DNA of 64,000 bases, taken from assembly GCF_030232585.1 (NCBI RefSeq), contig NZ_JASPJX010000003.1, positions 62,001 to 126,000 of the forward strand, written 5' to 3'. Origin of the DNA: Corynebacterium sp. MSK008 (GTDB lineage: Bacteria; Actinomycetota; Actinomycetes; Mycobacteriales; Mycobacteriaceae). Each line of letters starts with the position of its first letter. The first letter of the stretch is position 1. The notes beneath the pieces were generated by a model. The model did not search any database and was not told where the DNA came from. It saw only the letters and a program-made list of their open reading frames with translations. The position numbers and the translations under genes were made by a program. Shown piece after piece: positions 1 through 8,720 of the stretch.

Positions 1-1
1 A

Positions 2-1138
2 TCCGGTTCCTTCGCCACCTACGGGCGCATGGCGTTCGGCCACTGGGCCGGGTTTCTGCTCGGCTGGATCTACTACTTCCTACTGATCATGGCGTGCGGC
101 GCCGAACTCACCGGCGCCTCCGCCATGATGGCCGGCTGGTTCGGCGTGCCGCAATGGGTGCCCGGGCTCATCGTCGTGGTCGTGCTCACCGCCGTGAACC
201 TCGCGCAGGTCAAAGGATTCGGCGAATTCGAGTACTGGTTCGCCATGATCAAAATCGCCGTCATCCTGGGATTCTTGGTCATCGGCGTGCTGCTGTGGGC
301 CGGCGTGCTGCCCGCCAGCGACTTCGTCGGCTTCGAGCATGTGCGCGAATCCGGTTTCGCCCCCAACGGCATCGCCGGCATCGCCGCCGGGCTGCTCGCG
401 GTGGCGTTCGCGTTCGGCGGCATCGAAGTGGTCACCATCGCCGCCGCCGAGTCGGAGAACCCCTCCGACAACGTCAAACGCGCCGTCAACTCGATTATTT
501 GGCGCATCGCGCTGTTCTACATCGGCTCCGTCACCGTGATCATCCTGCTGCTGCCCTACGCCGCCATCGACGGCGCGGACTCCGCCGCAGACTCGCCGTT
601 CACCGCCGTTTTGGAGATGGCCAACATCCCGGGCGCCGCTGGGTTCATGGAAGTCGTGATCGTGCTCGCGCTTTTGTCCGCGTTCAACGCGCAGATCTAC
701 GGCACCTCGCGGCTGGGCTACCAGCAGGCGCTCGAGGGCGACGCACCGGCGTGGATGGCGCGCACCAACGCCGCCGGCGTGCCGCGCAATTCCGTGCTCA
801 TCTCCGTGTTTTTCGCGTTCGTGGCCGTGGGGCTGCAGTGGTGGAACCCGCCGGGGATGATCGACTTCATCATGTCCGCCACCGGCGGCTGCCTCATCGT
901 CACCTGGATCATGATCACCCTGAGCTTTATCAAGATCCACCCGCGCATCCGCGCCTCCGCGGTGCGTGTGCGCGGCGCGTCGTGGGTGCCGTGGGTGACA
1001 CTTGCGGCGCTGCTGGGGCTGACGGTGCTCATGCTTTTCGACGACGCTTCGCGCTCCCAAGTCATCAGCGTCACCATCCTGTCGTTGCTCCTGGTTGCCA
1101 TGTCCTTCCTCACCCGCAACCGGGGTGCCGTAAGGTAA
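2..1138 (+). CDS. Amino-acid permease, APC superfamily (5' end outside window)
   Basis: Cytoplasmic-membrane amino-acid/proton symporter of the AAT branch of the APC superfamily (AroP, CycA and GabP relatives). The reading frame is already open at base 2, so the start lies upstream; 378 residues are visible and the family usually has 450-500, so roughly the first two helices are missing. Family marks are the loop [10 protein letters not shown] after an early helix, the segment [15 protein letters not shown], and about nine further hydrophobic helices. The substrate cannot be told from sequence. The stop lies 5 nt before dapD, but dapD appears to have its own -10 element. Confidence 0.9.
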   Translation, partial: SGSFATYGRMAFGHWAGFLLGWIYYFLLIMACGAELTGASAMMAGWFGVPQWVPGLIVVVVLTAVNLAQVKGFGEFEYWFAMIKIAVILGFLVIGVLLWAGVLPASDFVGFEHVRESGFAPNGIAGIAAGLLAVAFAFGGIEVVTIAAAESENPSDNVKRAVNSIIWRIALFYIGSVTVIILLLPYAAIDGADSAADSPFTAVLEMANIPGAAGFMEVVIVLALLSAFNAQIYGTSRLGYQQALEGDAPAWMARTNAAGVPRNSVLISVFFAFVAVGLQWWNPPGMIDFIMSATGGCLIVTWIMITLSFIKIHPRIRASAVRVRGASWVPWVTLAALLGLTVLMLFDDASRSQVISVTILSLLLVAMSFLTRNRGAVR

Positions 1139-1143
1139 TTGGC

Positions 1144-2118
1144 ATGAATTCCCCAACTTCCGCGATTGCGCGCGGCGTCGCCACCATCACCCACGACGGC
1201 ACCGTGCTTGACGTCTGGTACCCCGCCCCGTTAGTAGATGAGCCGGTTGAGGAAACCGGGACGCGTCGATTGGCAGAGCCCGACGCCCGCTTCGAAGAGC
1301 TCGTCGGCCCCGACGAGGCGCGCGGCGTGGCACGCGTGGCAGTGGAAACCGCAATCAAAGACCTGGCGGAACCTGCCGTGGATGCCTACGACGTCTACCT
1401 GCGCCTGCACCTGCTGTCGCACCGCCTCATCCGCCCCCACGGCGCCAACATGGACGGCGTATTCGGACTTCTGTCCAACGTGGTGTGGACCAACTACGGC
1501 CCCTGCGCCGTCTCCGACTTCCAGATGACCCGCGGCCGCCTCGCCGCCAAGGGCCCCGTCGTGGTGTTCTCCGTGGACAAATTCCCGCGCATGGTCGACT
1601 ACGTCGTGCCCTCCGGCGTGCGCATCGGCGACGCTGACCGCATCCGCCTCGGCGCCCACCTCGCCGAAGGCACCACCGTCATGCACGAAGGCTTCGTGAA
1701 CTTCAACGCTGGCACCCTCGGCGCCTCGATGGTCGAGGGCCGCATCTCCGCGGGCGTTGTCGTCGGCGACGGCACCGACATCGGCGGCGGCGCCTCCATC
1801 ATGGGCACCCTGTCCGGCGGCGGCAAGGAAGTCATCTCGCTCGGCGAGCGCTGCCTGCTCGGCGCCAACGCCGGCGTGGGCATTTCGCTCGGCGACGACT
1901 GCATCGTCGAAGCCGGCCTCTACGTCACCGCCGGCACCAAGGTCGTGCTCACCGCCCCGGTCGCCGAAGCGCTGGGCAAGGAGCCCGGCTCCGAGATCAA
2001 GGCGCTCGAGCTCTCCGGCGCGAACGGCCTGCAGTTCCGCCGCAACTCCGTCACCGGCTCCGTCGAAGCCGTGCCCGCGAAGGGCATCGAGCTCAACGAA
2101 GCCCTGCATGCCAACTAA
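1144..2118 (+). CDS. dapD: 2,3,4,5-tetrahydropyridine-2,6-dicarboxylate N-succinyltransferase
   Basis: Succinyl-CoA-dependent step of the succinylase branch of the diaminopimelate/lysine pathway, acting in the cytoplasm as a trimer. The protein has 324 residues, the size of the actinobacterial DapD type. An alpha/beta N-terminal domain is followed by a left-handed beta-helix of Gly/Ile/Val-rich hexapeptide repeats at about residues 155-275. The start was chosen because TAAGGT (1131-1136) lies 7 nt before ATG 1144, the layout of a leaderless -10. dapC, the following enzyme of the pathway, lies at 4396-5496 on the other strand. Confidence 0.95.
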   Translation: MNSPTSAIARGVATITHDGTVLDVWYPAPLVDEPVEETGTRRLAEPDARFEELVGPDEARGVARVAVETAIKDLAEPAVDAYDVYLRLHLLSHRLIRPHGANMDGVFGLLSNVVWTNYGPCAVSDFQMTRGRLAAKGPVVVFSVDKFPRMVDYVVPSGVRIGDADRIRLGAHLAEGTTVMHEGFVNFNAGTLGASMVEGRISAGVVVGDGTDIGGGASIMGTLSGGGKEVISLGERCLLGANAGVGISLGDDCIVEAGLYVTAGTKVVLTAPVAEALGKEPGSEIKALELSGANGLQFRRNSVTGSVEAVPAKGIELNEALHAN

Positions 2119-2653
2119 CGCTGTGGTCCTCCACGACGCGGAGCTGACGCTGCTCCCCTGGAGCGACATCGATTCGTTGCCGGGGGTACGCGCCGACATC
2201 GTGGCCACCAGCAACGACCCGGTAATGGTGCGCTGGACAACCGTGCCGCACCCCTACACCGGCGAGCACGCCGACGATTTCCTTGCCGCTGTGCCGGAGG
2301 GCGTCGAGCGGTGGGCGTATGTCCTTGACGGCCGCTACGCCGGAAGCATCGAGCTGCGCCCCGGCGGTGTGCTTGGCTACAGCACCGCGCCTTGGGCTCG
2401 CGGGAAGGGCCTAACCACCCGGGCGTTGCGTCTGGTCGCCTCCCACGCGTTCGCTCAAGGGGTGCGCCGACTGGAGCTCCACATCGCCGTGGACAACGCC
2501 GCCTCGCGCCGCGCGGCCGAGAAAGCCGGATTCACATACGAGGACCTCCTCCCCGACCCGGCGCGTCTGCGCGGCCACGAGGACCAGATGGCCCGCTACG
2601 TGCTCCGCGCCCCAGAGGAACCGGAGCCGAACAGCACCTCCATCGCCCCGTAG
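2108..2653 (+). CDS. GNAT-family N-acetyltransferase (RimJ/RimL-like)
   Basis: Predicted acetyl-CoA-dependent acyltransferase of 181 residues. The acetyl-CoA pyrophosphate loop is RGKGLTTRA (about residue 98), followed by a helix, the strand LELHIAVDN and the terminal AGFTYE segment, all typical of the RimJ/RimL/Acetyltransf_3 subfamily. The start at ATG 2108 overlaps the dapD stop by 11 nt, suggesting translational coupling; GTG 2123 is a possible alternative. The 3' end overlaps the convergent HNH gene by 58 bp. The substrate is unknown. Confidence 0.82.
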   Translation: MPTNAVVLHDAELTLLPWSDIDSLPGVRADIVATSNDPVMVRWTTVPHPYTGEHADDFLAAVPEGVERWAYVLDGRYAGSIELRPGGVLGYSTAPWARGKGLTTRALRLVASHAFAQGVRRLELHIAVDNAASRRAAEKAGFTYEDLLPDPARLRGHEDQMARYVLRAPEEPEPNSTSIAP

Positions 2654-3684
2654 GGGTGATACCGGTTCGCCGCGGGGATCCCGTTCGGTGAGACCCACGT
2701 GGGGGTCCCTTTGACCCGTTTGACGCTGCCGCGGCGGTTGGCGTGCGAGGCGATGTCGTGATTGACCTGGTTGTGGTAGCGGCACACCGGCACAAGGTTG
2801 GACATGTTCGTCTCACCGCCTTCGGCCCACGACTGCATGTGGTGGATCTCGCAGGCATCGGAGCCGTGGCGGCAGCCCGGCCACGGGCACACCGTCAGCG
2901 TCATCCGGGCGAGGTCGCGCTGTTTGTCGTTGGCGTAGCGCTGCGTTTGGTACAAGTTCAACGCGCCTTCGGTCGGGTGGAACAGCGCTATCTCTGCGAG
3001 TTCGGGCTCCATTGCAAGGTATTCGGCGCCGGTAATGGTCGTGCCGTCGGTGAGTCCCAGGATCACCTCGTCGCCCTCGCCGGAGAGGATCTGCACGTGC
3101 TGGTCCAGCCCCACCACCACAATCGGGCGGCGAATGGCAAAGGGTATGCCCCCGCCGCAGCCCCGGACAAGATCGAGGAATCTTCGCAGCATCTGCGGCC
3201 CTGGCGGTTTGGTCGAGTCGAGGTCCTCGCGCAGGTAGGCCTCGATGTCGGCGGCGTCATGCTCGTCGGCAGTGATCTGGATCGAGCGCCTGCCGTGCAC
3301 GGATCTGCCAAACCTGACCTGCAGCTTCGGCTTTGTCCGTGCCGGTTTGAGAATCAGCCGGTCGGCCTTGGCTTTCAGCTCGTGGTGGGTGGTGAACTTT
3401 TCCAGCAGCTTGCGGCGCACGCGCCACCGCTCGGCTTCGTTGGGGATCTTCTTCAGCCGGTCTTCGATGTAGACCAGCTGGCTCAGCGGGAACTCGTCGG
3501 CGGCCTTGCGGGCGAGGCGTTGGTGTTTGGTCCACCGTGTGGGCCCGAAATAGACCTTGTGGATTGCTTCCCACTTGCTGGCCAGGTTCGGTATCACGCC
3601 GGCGGCGACGGCGGCGCGCTTGTCAAAACCTTCAAGTACGCGGATGGTCGGTTGTGTGTCCAGAAACTCTTGGAATGGTGTCAT
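2596..3684 (-). CDS. HNH endonuclease domain protein (corynebacterial type)
   Basis: A 362-residue protein with a C-terminal HNH nuclease fold: CPWPGC zinc-type knuckle, CEIHH, then NLVPVCRYHNQVNH near residues 280-325. The N-terminal two thirds are a helical, charged region seen in the large DUF222/HNH group of corynebacteria and mycobacteria, whose role is unknown. ATG 3684 was chosen because TAGCTT lies exactly 7 nt upstream on this strand; an upstream TTG at 3708 would add eight residues without a ribosome binding site. The end overlaps the neighbouring acetyltransferase gene. A second, longer protein of this kind is at 45041-46567. Confidence 0.8.
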   Translation of the reverse strand: MTPFQEFLDTQPTIRVLEGFDKRAAVAAGVIPNLASKWEAIHKVYFGPTRWTKHQRLARKAADEFPLSQLVYIEDRLKKIPNEAERWRVRRKLLEKFTTHHELKAKADRLILKPARTKPKLQVRFGRSVHGRRSIQITADEHDAADIEAYLREDLDSTKPPGPQMLRRFLDLVRGCGGGIPFAIRRPIVVVGLDQHVQILSGEGDEVILGLTDGTTITGAEYLAMEPELAEIALFHPTEGALNLYQTQRYANDKQRDLARMTLTVCPWPGCRHGSDACEIHHMQSWAEGGETNMSNLVPVCRYHNQVNHDIASHANRRGSVKRVKGTPTWVSPNGIPAANRYHPYGAMEVLFGSGSSGARST

Positions 3685-3771
3685 GGCAGACAAGCTATGA
3701 CCGCGCAAGCCCCAAATCTAGACCCCGGCGAAAATGTGGATAACTTTTCCTGAGAATTTCACAATCCCCAG

Positions 3772-4335
3772 CTAGACGGCAGATTTTGGCTTTCCGAAGG
3801 TCCAGAATTTGTTGATGATGAAGTTCACCGGCATGGCAATGAACGTCGAGATGGCTTGCGCCCAGTAGGACTTGGTGCGCAGTCCGGTGGAGTCGTCGAA
3901 GATGTGGTCCGGCAGGCCGATGGGCGTGGTGGGGTTCATCAGCAGCGTCATGCACGTCAGCGACACCGCGAACGCGAGCGCGCCGGTGGCCAAAAACGGG
4001 AAAAACCCGCGCAGCCAGGAGCGCCCGTGCACGCCGCGGAAGGTCCAGGAGCGGTTGAGCTGGTAGTTCCAGGTGTTGGCCAGCACGAACGCCAGGGTGG
4101 ACATGACGTGGTACCAGCGCACGTTCCAGCGGGTGGAGCCGAGCTGCATGACCACGTCGTTGGCGTGGAGGTCAAGCCCGTTTTCCAGGGCCTTGTTGGC
4201 CAGGTAGAACACGATGAAGTTGACCAGCACGCCGGAGCCGCCGACGATGCCGAAGCGCAGGAATTGGCGCAACCCGGCAACAAGGCGTACCGCTGTGCTG
4301 CCGCCGGTTGGTGCGGCGGTGTACTCGTGCGCCAC
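3772..4335 (-). CDS. GtrA family membrane protein
   Basis: Small polytopic membrane protein (187 residues) of the GtrA/DPMS family, thought to help move polyprenyl-linked sugars across the membrane for cell-envelope glycosylation. Four hydrophobic helices are visible, the first beginning near FGIVGGSGVLVNFIVFYL. The GTG at 4335 is preferred over an ATG 27 nt upstream because AGGAGG lies 6 nt before it. An additional segment of about 45 residues between helices 2 and 3 contains RSWTFRGVHG. It stands alone, between the HNH gene and dapC. Confidence 0.85.
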   Translation of the reverse strand: MAHEYTAAPTGGSTAVRLVAGLRQFLRFGIVGGSGVLVNFIVFYLANKALENGLDLHANDVVMQLGSTRWNVRWYHVMSTLAFVLANTWNYQLNRSWTFRGVHGRSWLRGFFPFLATGALAFAVSLTCMTLLMNPTTPIGLPDHIFDDSTGLRTKSYWAQAISTFIAMPVNFIINKFWTFGKPKSAV

Positions 4336-4395
4336 GGGCAACCTCCTCGGAAAAGTACGCAAAACTTACGTAAGTGTAGTCCTGGGAGGTCGAAG

Positions 4396-5496
4396 TTAAG
4401 AAACCAGGCGCTTGGCGGCTTCGGCGATGCGTTCGTCGGTGGCGGTCAGCGAGATGCGCACGTGGTTCGCGCCGGCGGGCCCGTAGAAGTGGCCGGGAGC
4501 TGCGAGGATGCCGCGGTCCGCGAGCCAGTCCAGGGTTTCGCGGGAGCTCATTGCTTCTCGACGGCACCAAAGGTACAACCCGGCATCAGAGTCGTCGATA
4601 GTAAAGCCCGCCTCCGGCAGCGCCTTCATGAGCTCGACGCGGCGCATCGCGTAGGTGGAGCGCTGCATTTCCTCGTGCATGTCGTCGCCGAGCGCTGCAA
4701 CCATCGCGGCCTGGATGGGGCCGGGCACGATGAGGCCGGAGTGCTTGCGCACGAGCAGCAGCTCCTGCACCAGTTCCTCGTCGCCGGAAATGGTGCCGGC
4801 GCGATACGACGCCAGGTTGGACGTCTTCGACAGCGAGTGCAGGGCGAGCAGCCCGGTGTTGTCGCCGCCGGTGACCGACGGGTGCAGGATGGACACCGGT
4901 TCGGCGGACCAGCCGAGGTAGAGGTAGCACTCGTCGGAGGCAATGATCGCGCCGGTCTCGCGGGAGAACTCCACCCAGGCGCGCAGCTGCTCCACGGACG
5001 CCACTGCCCCGGTCGGGTTCGACGGGGAGTTGACGAAGACTAGGGCGGCGTCGCGGGGGGCGGCCGCGGGGTTGTCGCAACGCACGACTTCGCAGTCGGC
5101 CATGAGCGCACCGACCTCATAGGTGGGGTACGCGACCTCCGGGATGATCACCTTCGCACCGCGCAGGCCGAGCAGCGTGGGCAGCCACGCCACGGCCTCC
5201 TTCAGGCCGATCACGGGCAGCACGGAGCGCTCGTTCAGCCCGGCGATGCCGAAGCGGCGCGCAAGCGAAGAGACGATCGCGGCGCGCAGCTCGGGCGTGC
5301 CGGCGGTCTGCGGGTAGCCGGGGGCCGCGGCAGCTTCGGTCAGCGCGAGCTGGATCGACGGCGCGACCGGGTCGACGGGCCCGCCGACGGACAGGTCAAT
5401 CAGCCCGCCTGGGTGGGCGGCGGCGCGCTCACGCACGTCCGCGATGGTGTCCCAGGGAAAGTCCGGCAGCCGCGATCCGAGTGGAGTGCGAGCCAA
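4396..5496 (-). CDS. dapC: Succinyldiaminopimelate transaminase
   Basis: PLP-dependent class I/II aminotransferase of 366 residues, assigned as DapC because it directly follows the ferredoxin gene fdxC, an arrangement conserved in corynebacteria and mycobacteria, and because dapD is nearby. Visible are SDECYLYLGW and the PLP-lysine segment LHSLSKTSN (Lys224). The start is a TTG at 5496, 4 nt after the fdxC stop; it gives the expected LARTPLGSRLPDFPW N-terminus. Longer upstream frames run through fdxC and are not real. It would be co-transcribed with fdxC. Confidence 0.9.
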   Translation of the reverse strand: MARTPLGSRLPDFPWDTIADVRERAAAHPGGLIDLSVGGPVDPVAPSIQLALTEAAAAPGYPQTAGTPELRAAIVSSLARRFGIAGLNERSVLPVIGLKEAVAWLPTLLGLRGAKVIIPEVAYPTYEVGALMADCEVVRCDNPAAAPRDAALVFVNSPSNPTGAVASVEQLRAWVEFSRETGAIIASDECYLYLGWSAEPVSILHPSVTGGDNTGLLALHSLSKTSNLASYRAGTISGDEELVQELLLVRKHSGLIVPGPIQAAMVAALGDDMHEEMQRSTYAMRRVELMKALPEAGFTIDDSDAGLYLWCRREAMSSRETLDWLADRGILAAPGHFYGPAGANHVRISLTATDERIAEAAKRLVS

Positions 5497-5500
5497 TAGC

Positions 5501-5824
5501 CTAGTCCTGGTTCTGCGGCGGCAGGGCGGCCACGAACGGGTGGTCGAAGTCCTGCGGGCCGGTCTTGGCGGCGCCGCCCGGGGAGCCGAGCTCGTCGAAG
5601 AAGCCGACGTTGGCGTCGTAGTATTCGCTCCACTCGTCGGGGGTGTCGTCCTCGTAGAAGATGGCCTCGACCGGGCATGCCGGCTCGCAGGCGCCGCAGT
5701 CGACGCACTCGTCGGGGTGGATGTAAAGCATGCGCTTTCCCTCGTAGATGCAGTCAACGGGGCACTCTTCAACGCAGCTGCGGTCCAAGACATCGACGCA
5801 CGGTTGAGCAATCACGTAAGTCAT
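5501..5824 (-). CDS. fdxC: 7Fe ferredoxin (3Fe-4S + 4Fe-4S)
   Basis: Soluble low-potential electron carrier of 107 residues. Cysteines 9, 17, 21, 25, 40, 43, 46 and 50 match Azotobacter-type FdI shifted by one. By that comparison Cys9/17/50 would bind the 3Fe-4S cluster, Cys21/40/43/46 the 4Fe-4S cluster, and Cys25 would be free. The C-terminal 50 residues are the acidic tail usual in actinobacterial FdxC/FdxA. CATACT lies 7 nt before the ATG, suggesting a leaderless mRNA that continues into dapC. Confidence 0.94.
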   Translation of the reverse strand: MTYVIAQPCVDVLDRSCVEECPVDCIYEGKRMLYIHPDECVDCGACEPACPVEAIFYEDDTPDEWSEYYDANVGFFDELGSPGGAAKTGPQDFDHPFVAALPPQNQD

Positions 5825-5837
5825 GGCAAACAGTATG

Positions 5838-6161
5838 TCACTTCGAACGAATCATGGGCCAAACGCCACCCACTATGCCGGCGACAAAGAGCACCAACGA
5901 CCAGCCGGTTGGCGGGAGTATGGCCAGTGAAATGAAAAACGCGCAGCCCCACACACCCAGCGGCGCGAGCGCCCACGTCCGGGACCACAACCGCGCCGTC
6001 TTCGTCAACACGGCGTTGAACAGCAGCGCCACAACCGCCCAGATCCAGTTGAGGTAGACCACCTCCAAAACGAGAGAGACCAGCGCGCCGACGCTGAGCC
6101 ACACTAAACCGGCCACGGCTTCGCCCCTAGAGAAGTCGTCGCGCACTGCGGGTTGTGTCAT
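5838..6161 (-). CDS. Small membrane protein of unknown function
   Basis: A 107-residue protein with about four hydrophobic stretches (residues 17-35, 36-52, 66-80, 83-101) and a short charged N-terminus. No recognised domain. Its ATG overlaps the mshB stop by 4 nt (ATGA), so it is probably translated from the mshB message. The function is not inferable; linkage to mshB is the only clue. Confidence 0.75.
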   Translation of the reverse strand: MTQPAVRDDFSRGEAVAGLVWLSVGALVSLVLEVVYLNWIWAVVALLFNAVLTKTARLWSRTWALAPLGVWGCAFFISLAILPPTGWSLVLFVAGIVGGVWPMIRSK

Positions 6162-7030
6162 CGTGCGATCCCGGTGAGCAGCGAAGCACCGTCGTTAAGC
6201 GGAAGCCCCGCGCCCAGCTGGTAGTGCTCGACGCGCTGGATCGGCTGGATGATCAGGTTAGAAAGCGCGTAGTACACCACCGGGCCGGCGGCGAGGGCGG
6301 CGTGGGGGTTGACGTCGGTGGTGCGCCCGTCAGCGATCCACAGCTGGGTGGCGTGCGCGCGCATGGCCTCGACCTTCGCACTGTAGGCGGCGTCATTGAG
6401 CTCGACACGGACGTCAGAATTGTCCACGCCGTCGAGCTCGCCGTCTTCGGGCAGGCGCCAGCCCTCGGGGGCCTCGACGGGCATGAGCACTGCGGTCTCC
6501 TCGGCCAGGCGCACCGCCCACATAATGCGCGGGACGTGCACGCGCTCAGCGGCGGCATGCGTGATCTCGTGCGCGCGGATGTGGTCCGGGTGGCCGTAGC
6601 CGCCGTCGGCGCCGTAGGTGAGCACCAGGTGCGGCCTTTCTGCTTCGAAGATGGCAGCAAGCTTCTCGACGGCCACGTCACCCGAATTCACAAACGCCCG
6701 CGGATTTTTACTCGCCGGCGAGCCCGCCATTCCGGAATCGCGGAAGCAACCCGCGCCGCCGAGGAACTGCCCGCGCGCGCCGATCGCGGCGAGGGAGCGT
6801 TGCAGCTCCTGGATGCGGAAACCGCCGAGCTGGTCCGCCTCGTCCGCGACGAGGTGCTGGTAGGGCTCGCCGATGACCTCGCCCTCCTCGCCGAGGGTGC
6901 AGGTGACCACCAGCACGTCCGCACCGCGGGCGGTGAGGTCCGCAATCGCGCCGGCGGTGGTGATCGCCTCGTCATCCGGGTGGGCGTGCACGGCCACAAC
7001 GCGGTAGCCGGAAAGGTCTCGATCGGTCAT
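6158..7030 (-). CDS. mshB: GlcNAc-Ins deacetylase of mycothiol synthesis
   Basis: Zinc-dependent LmbE-family deacetylase (290 residues) that removes the acetyl group from GlcNAc-inositol, the second step in making mycothiol, the main low-mass thiol of actinobacteria. Zinc-site motifs are HPDDE (His17, Asp20) and GYGHPDH near residue 147. The start ATG 7030 has AGGAGG upstream and overlaps the lpqW stop by 4 nt. The order typA-lpqW-mshB matches the conserved order of these genes in mycobacteria. Mca is the main alternative in this family, but length and context favour MshB. Confidence 0.92.
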   Translation of the reverse strand: MTDRDLSGYRVVAVHAHPDDEAITTAGAIADLTARGADVLVVTCTLGEEGEVIGEPYQHLVADEADQLGGFRIQELQRSLAAIGARGQFLGGAGCFRDSGMAGSPASKNPRAFVNSGDVAVEKLAAIFEAERPHLVLTYGADGGYGHPDHIRAHEITHAAAERVHVPRIMWAVRLAEETAVLMPVEAPEGWRLPEDGELDGVDNSDVRVELNDAAYSAKVEAMRAHATQLWIADGRTTDVNPHAALAAGPVVYYALSNLIIQPIQRVEHYQLGAGLPLNDGASLLTGIAR

Positions 7031-8709
7031 GGAACCTCCTGAATGTTTGTTCGCCGTTTCACTGTATCGGCCAGCTTCCACGCGCCTGCCGACGACAACC
7101 CGCCGGGCCACTGCCCCGGCTGCGTGCCCGCCGCACGCACCCCGCCCGCAGTGGCTGCGAGACGGGTCTCGTGCAGCAGTGGCACCCAGAGCGCTTCGCG
7201 GTGTTCGATCACCGCGACGCGCTCGGCGGCGACATCCGGCGGGAGCGCTCCGGCGAGGATTGCTTTGGCCAGCTCGTCGCCGGCCACCGTGCAAAATCCC
7301 GCGAGGTTGCCGGCGCGGCCGGTTTCTGCAGGGCAGGCGATGCGGCTGGCCAGCGTCTCTGCAGATCCGCCTTCGTTGCGCCAGTGCACCACGATGTCCA
7401 CCTCGCCCGCCGGCAGACTGCGCGCGGCGATGGCGGACAGCTCATTGGCCACGATGCGAGCGGGCACACCGGCGTTTTCAAGCAGGTCCACCAGCGAACG
7501 CGCGGCCGCGGTGGCCGCCGGGTCCGCCGCGTCGGCGGCGACGCGCAACACCTTGCCGTCGGCGGCCAGGGCGTGCAGCAGCGCCAGCGAACCGGGCTCG
7601 GTCGGCTCGGCGGCGGCCACGTTGGTGCTGCGGCGGGCGGCGATGTGGGCGAGCAGGGGGACGTCGATAAGCGAACGCACCTCCGCGCGCGCCTGAGGCG
7701 AAAGCCCGCTGGTAGCGGATAGTGTGACGCCCAAGGTGCGGGTGCCTGGGAACGTGCGGGTGTCCACGTCCGGGATCAGCCCGAGGACATCCGCGGTGGT
7801 GTCCTGCGGCACCATGTCCACGAACGCGAGCTGGCCGCTGCGCAGCTGGTCCGCCACTTGGGTGGTGTCGCGCGCCGCGGCGAGGGTGAGGATGTCGATC
7901 GGCGCCGGGTCCGGCCCCCAGAACCTGTCGTTGCGGTTCAGGGTGACGGTGCCGTGGGCGCGGTCCACGCTGCGCACCAAGTAACGGCCCGCTGACGCCG
8001 GGACGGTGTTGCGCAGCGCGTATGCGAAATCGGCGGCGTCAGCGGCAAGCAGGTGCGACGGCAGAAGGTGGCGGAACAGCACCCGCCAGTCCCCCACCGT
8101 CTGCGCGAAATCAACGTCCACGACCTTGCCGCCGGGGCCGCTGACGCGCACGTTCGACACCGCGCGGTACGCGGCCGGATCCACCACACCGGCGGTTGTT
8201 GTCATTCCGCGCCACAGGTAGGCGAAGTCCGAGCCGGTGATCGGGGTGCCGTCGGACCACTGGGCGTTCGAGGCGATGACGTAGCGGACCGTGAACGCGT
8301 CCGGCGACGTCGGCAGCACCGACGCCCCGACGAGCAGGTTTGGGTCCTTCGTGCCGTCTGCCTGGAACGCGCTGGGCAGCACAAGGTCGGCGATGCCACG
8401 CACCACGGCGGACTCGTCGCCGACCAAGTGCGGGTTGAACCCCGCACGCACCGGGTCGATGCCGATCTGGGCCTGCGGACGTCCATTGGCGGGTTCTTGG
8501 TTGGTGCCCTGTTCCTGGGCGTTGTCTGCTCCGTTGGCGCTGTCTGAGTCGCCGTTATCGGCGTCGTGCTCGGAGACAGCGTCGGGACGGTCCTCCGGCT
8601 CCACCAGCGGCGGCGGGCCGGGGTTGGCCGCGCAGGACGCCGCGAGACAGAGCACGGAAAGCGCCGCCGCAGCACGGGTGGCTGGGCGGCGCGTTCTACT
8701 TGGGTGCAT
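7027..8709 (-). CDS. lpqW: LpqW-type lipoprotein (solute-binding fold)
   Basis: Exported lipoprotein of 560 residues with an Arg-rich N-terminus and lipobox LAASC (Cys26), then a low-complexity Asp/Asn-rich linker (about residues 35-75) and a family-5 peptide-binding-like fold (NAQWSDGTPITGSDFAYLW). In mycobacteria LpqW controls the partition between phosphatidylinositol mannosides and lipomannan/lipoarabinomannan rather than binding peptides. The assignment rests on position between typA and mshB plus the fold. It starts 11 nt after typA and its stop overlaps the mshB start, so all three are likely one transcript. Confidence 0.85.
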   Translation of the reverse strand: MHPSRTRRPATRAAAALSVLCLAASCAANPGPPPLVEPEDRPDAVSEHDADNGDSDSANGADNAQEQGTNQEPANGRPQAQIGIDPVRAGFNPHLVGDESAVVRGIADLVLPSAFQADGTKDPNLLVGASVLPTSPDAFTVRYVIASNAQWSDGTPITGSDFAYLWRGMTTTAGVVDPAAYRAVSNVRVSGPGGKVVDVDFAQTVGDWRVLFRHLLPSHLLAADAADFAYALRNTVPASAGRYLVRSVDRAHGTVTLNRNDRFWGPDPAPIDILTLAAARDTTQVADQLRSGQLAFVDMVPQDTTADVLGLIPDVDTRTFPGTRTLGVTLSATSGLSPQARAEVRSLIDVPLLAHIAARRSTNVAAAEPTEPGSLALLHALAADGKVLRVAADAADPAATAAARSLVDLLENAGVPARIVANELSAIAARSLPAGEVDIVVHWRNEGGSAETLASRIACPAETGRAGNLAGFCTVAGDELAKAILAGALPPDVAAERVAVIEHREALWVPLLHETRLAATAGGVRAAGTQPGQWPGGLSSAGAWKLADTVKRRTNIQEVP

Positions 8710-8720
8710 GGAAGAACAGG

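Noticed and set aside
80..1156. Long minus-strand frame opposite the amino-acid permease
   Set aside because: Its translation is rich in His, Asp, Gly and Arg and has no domain; it is the complement shadow of a GC-rich gene. Many such frames (for example opposite 8721-10637, 15241-16317, 16314-18281) were left out for the same reason.
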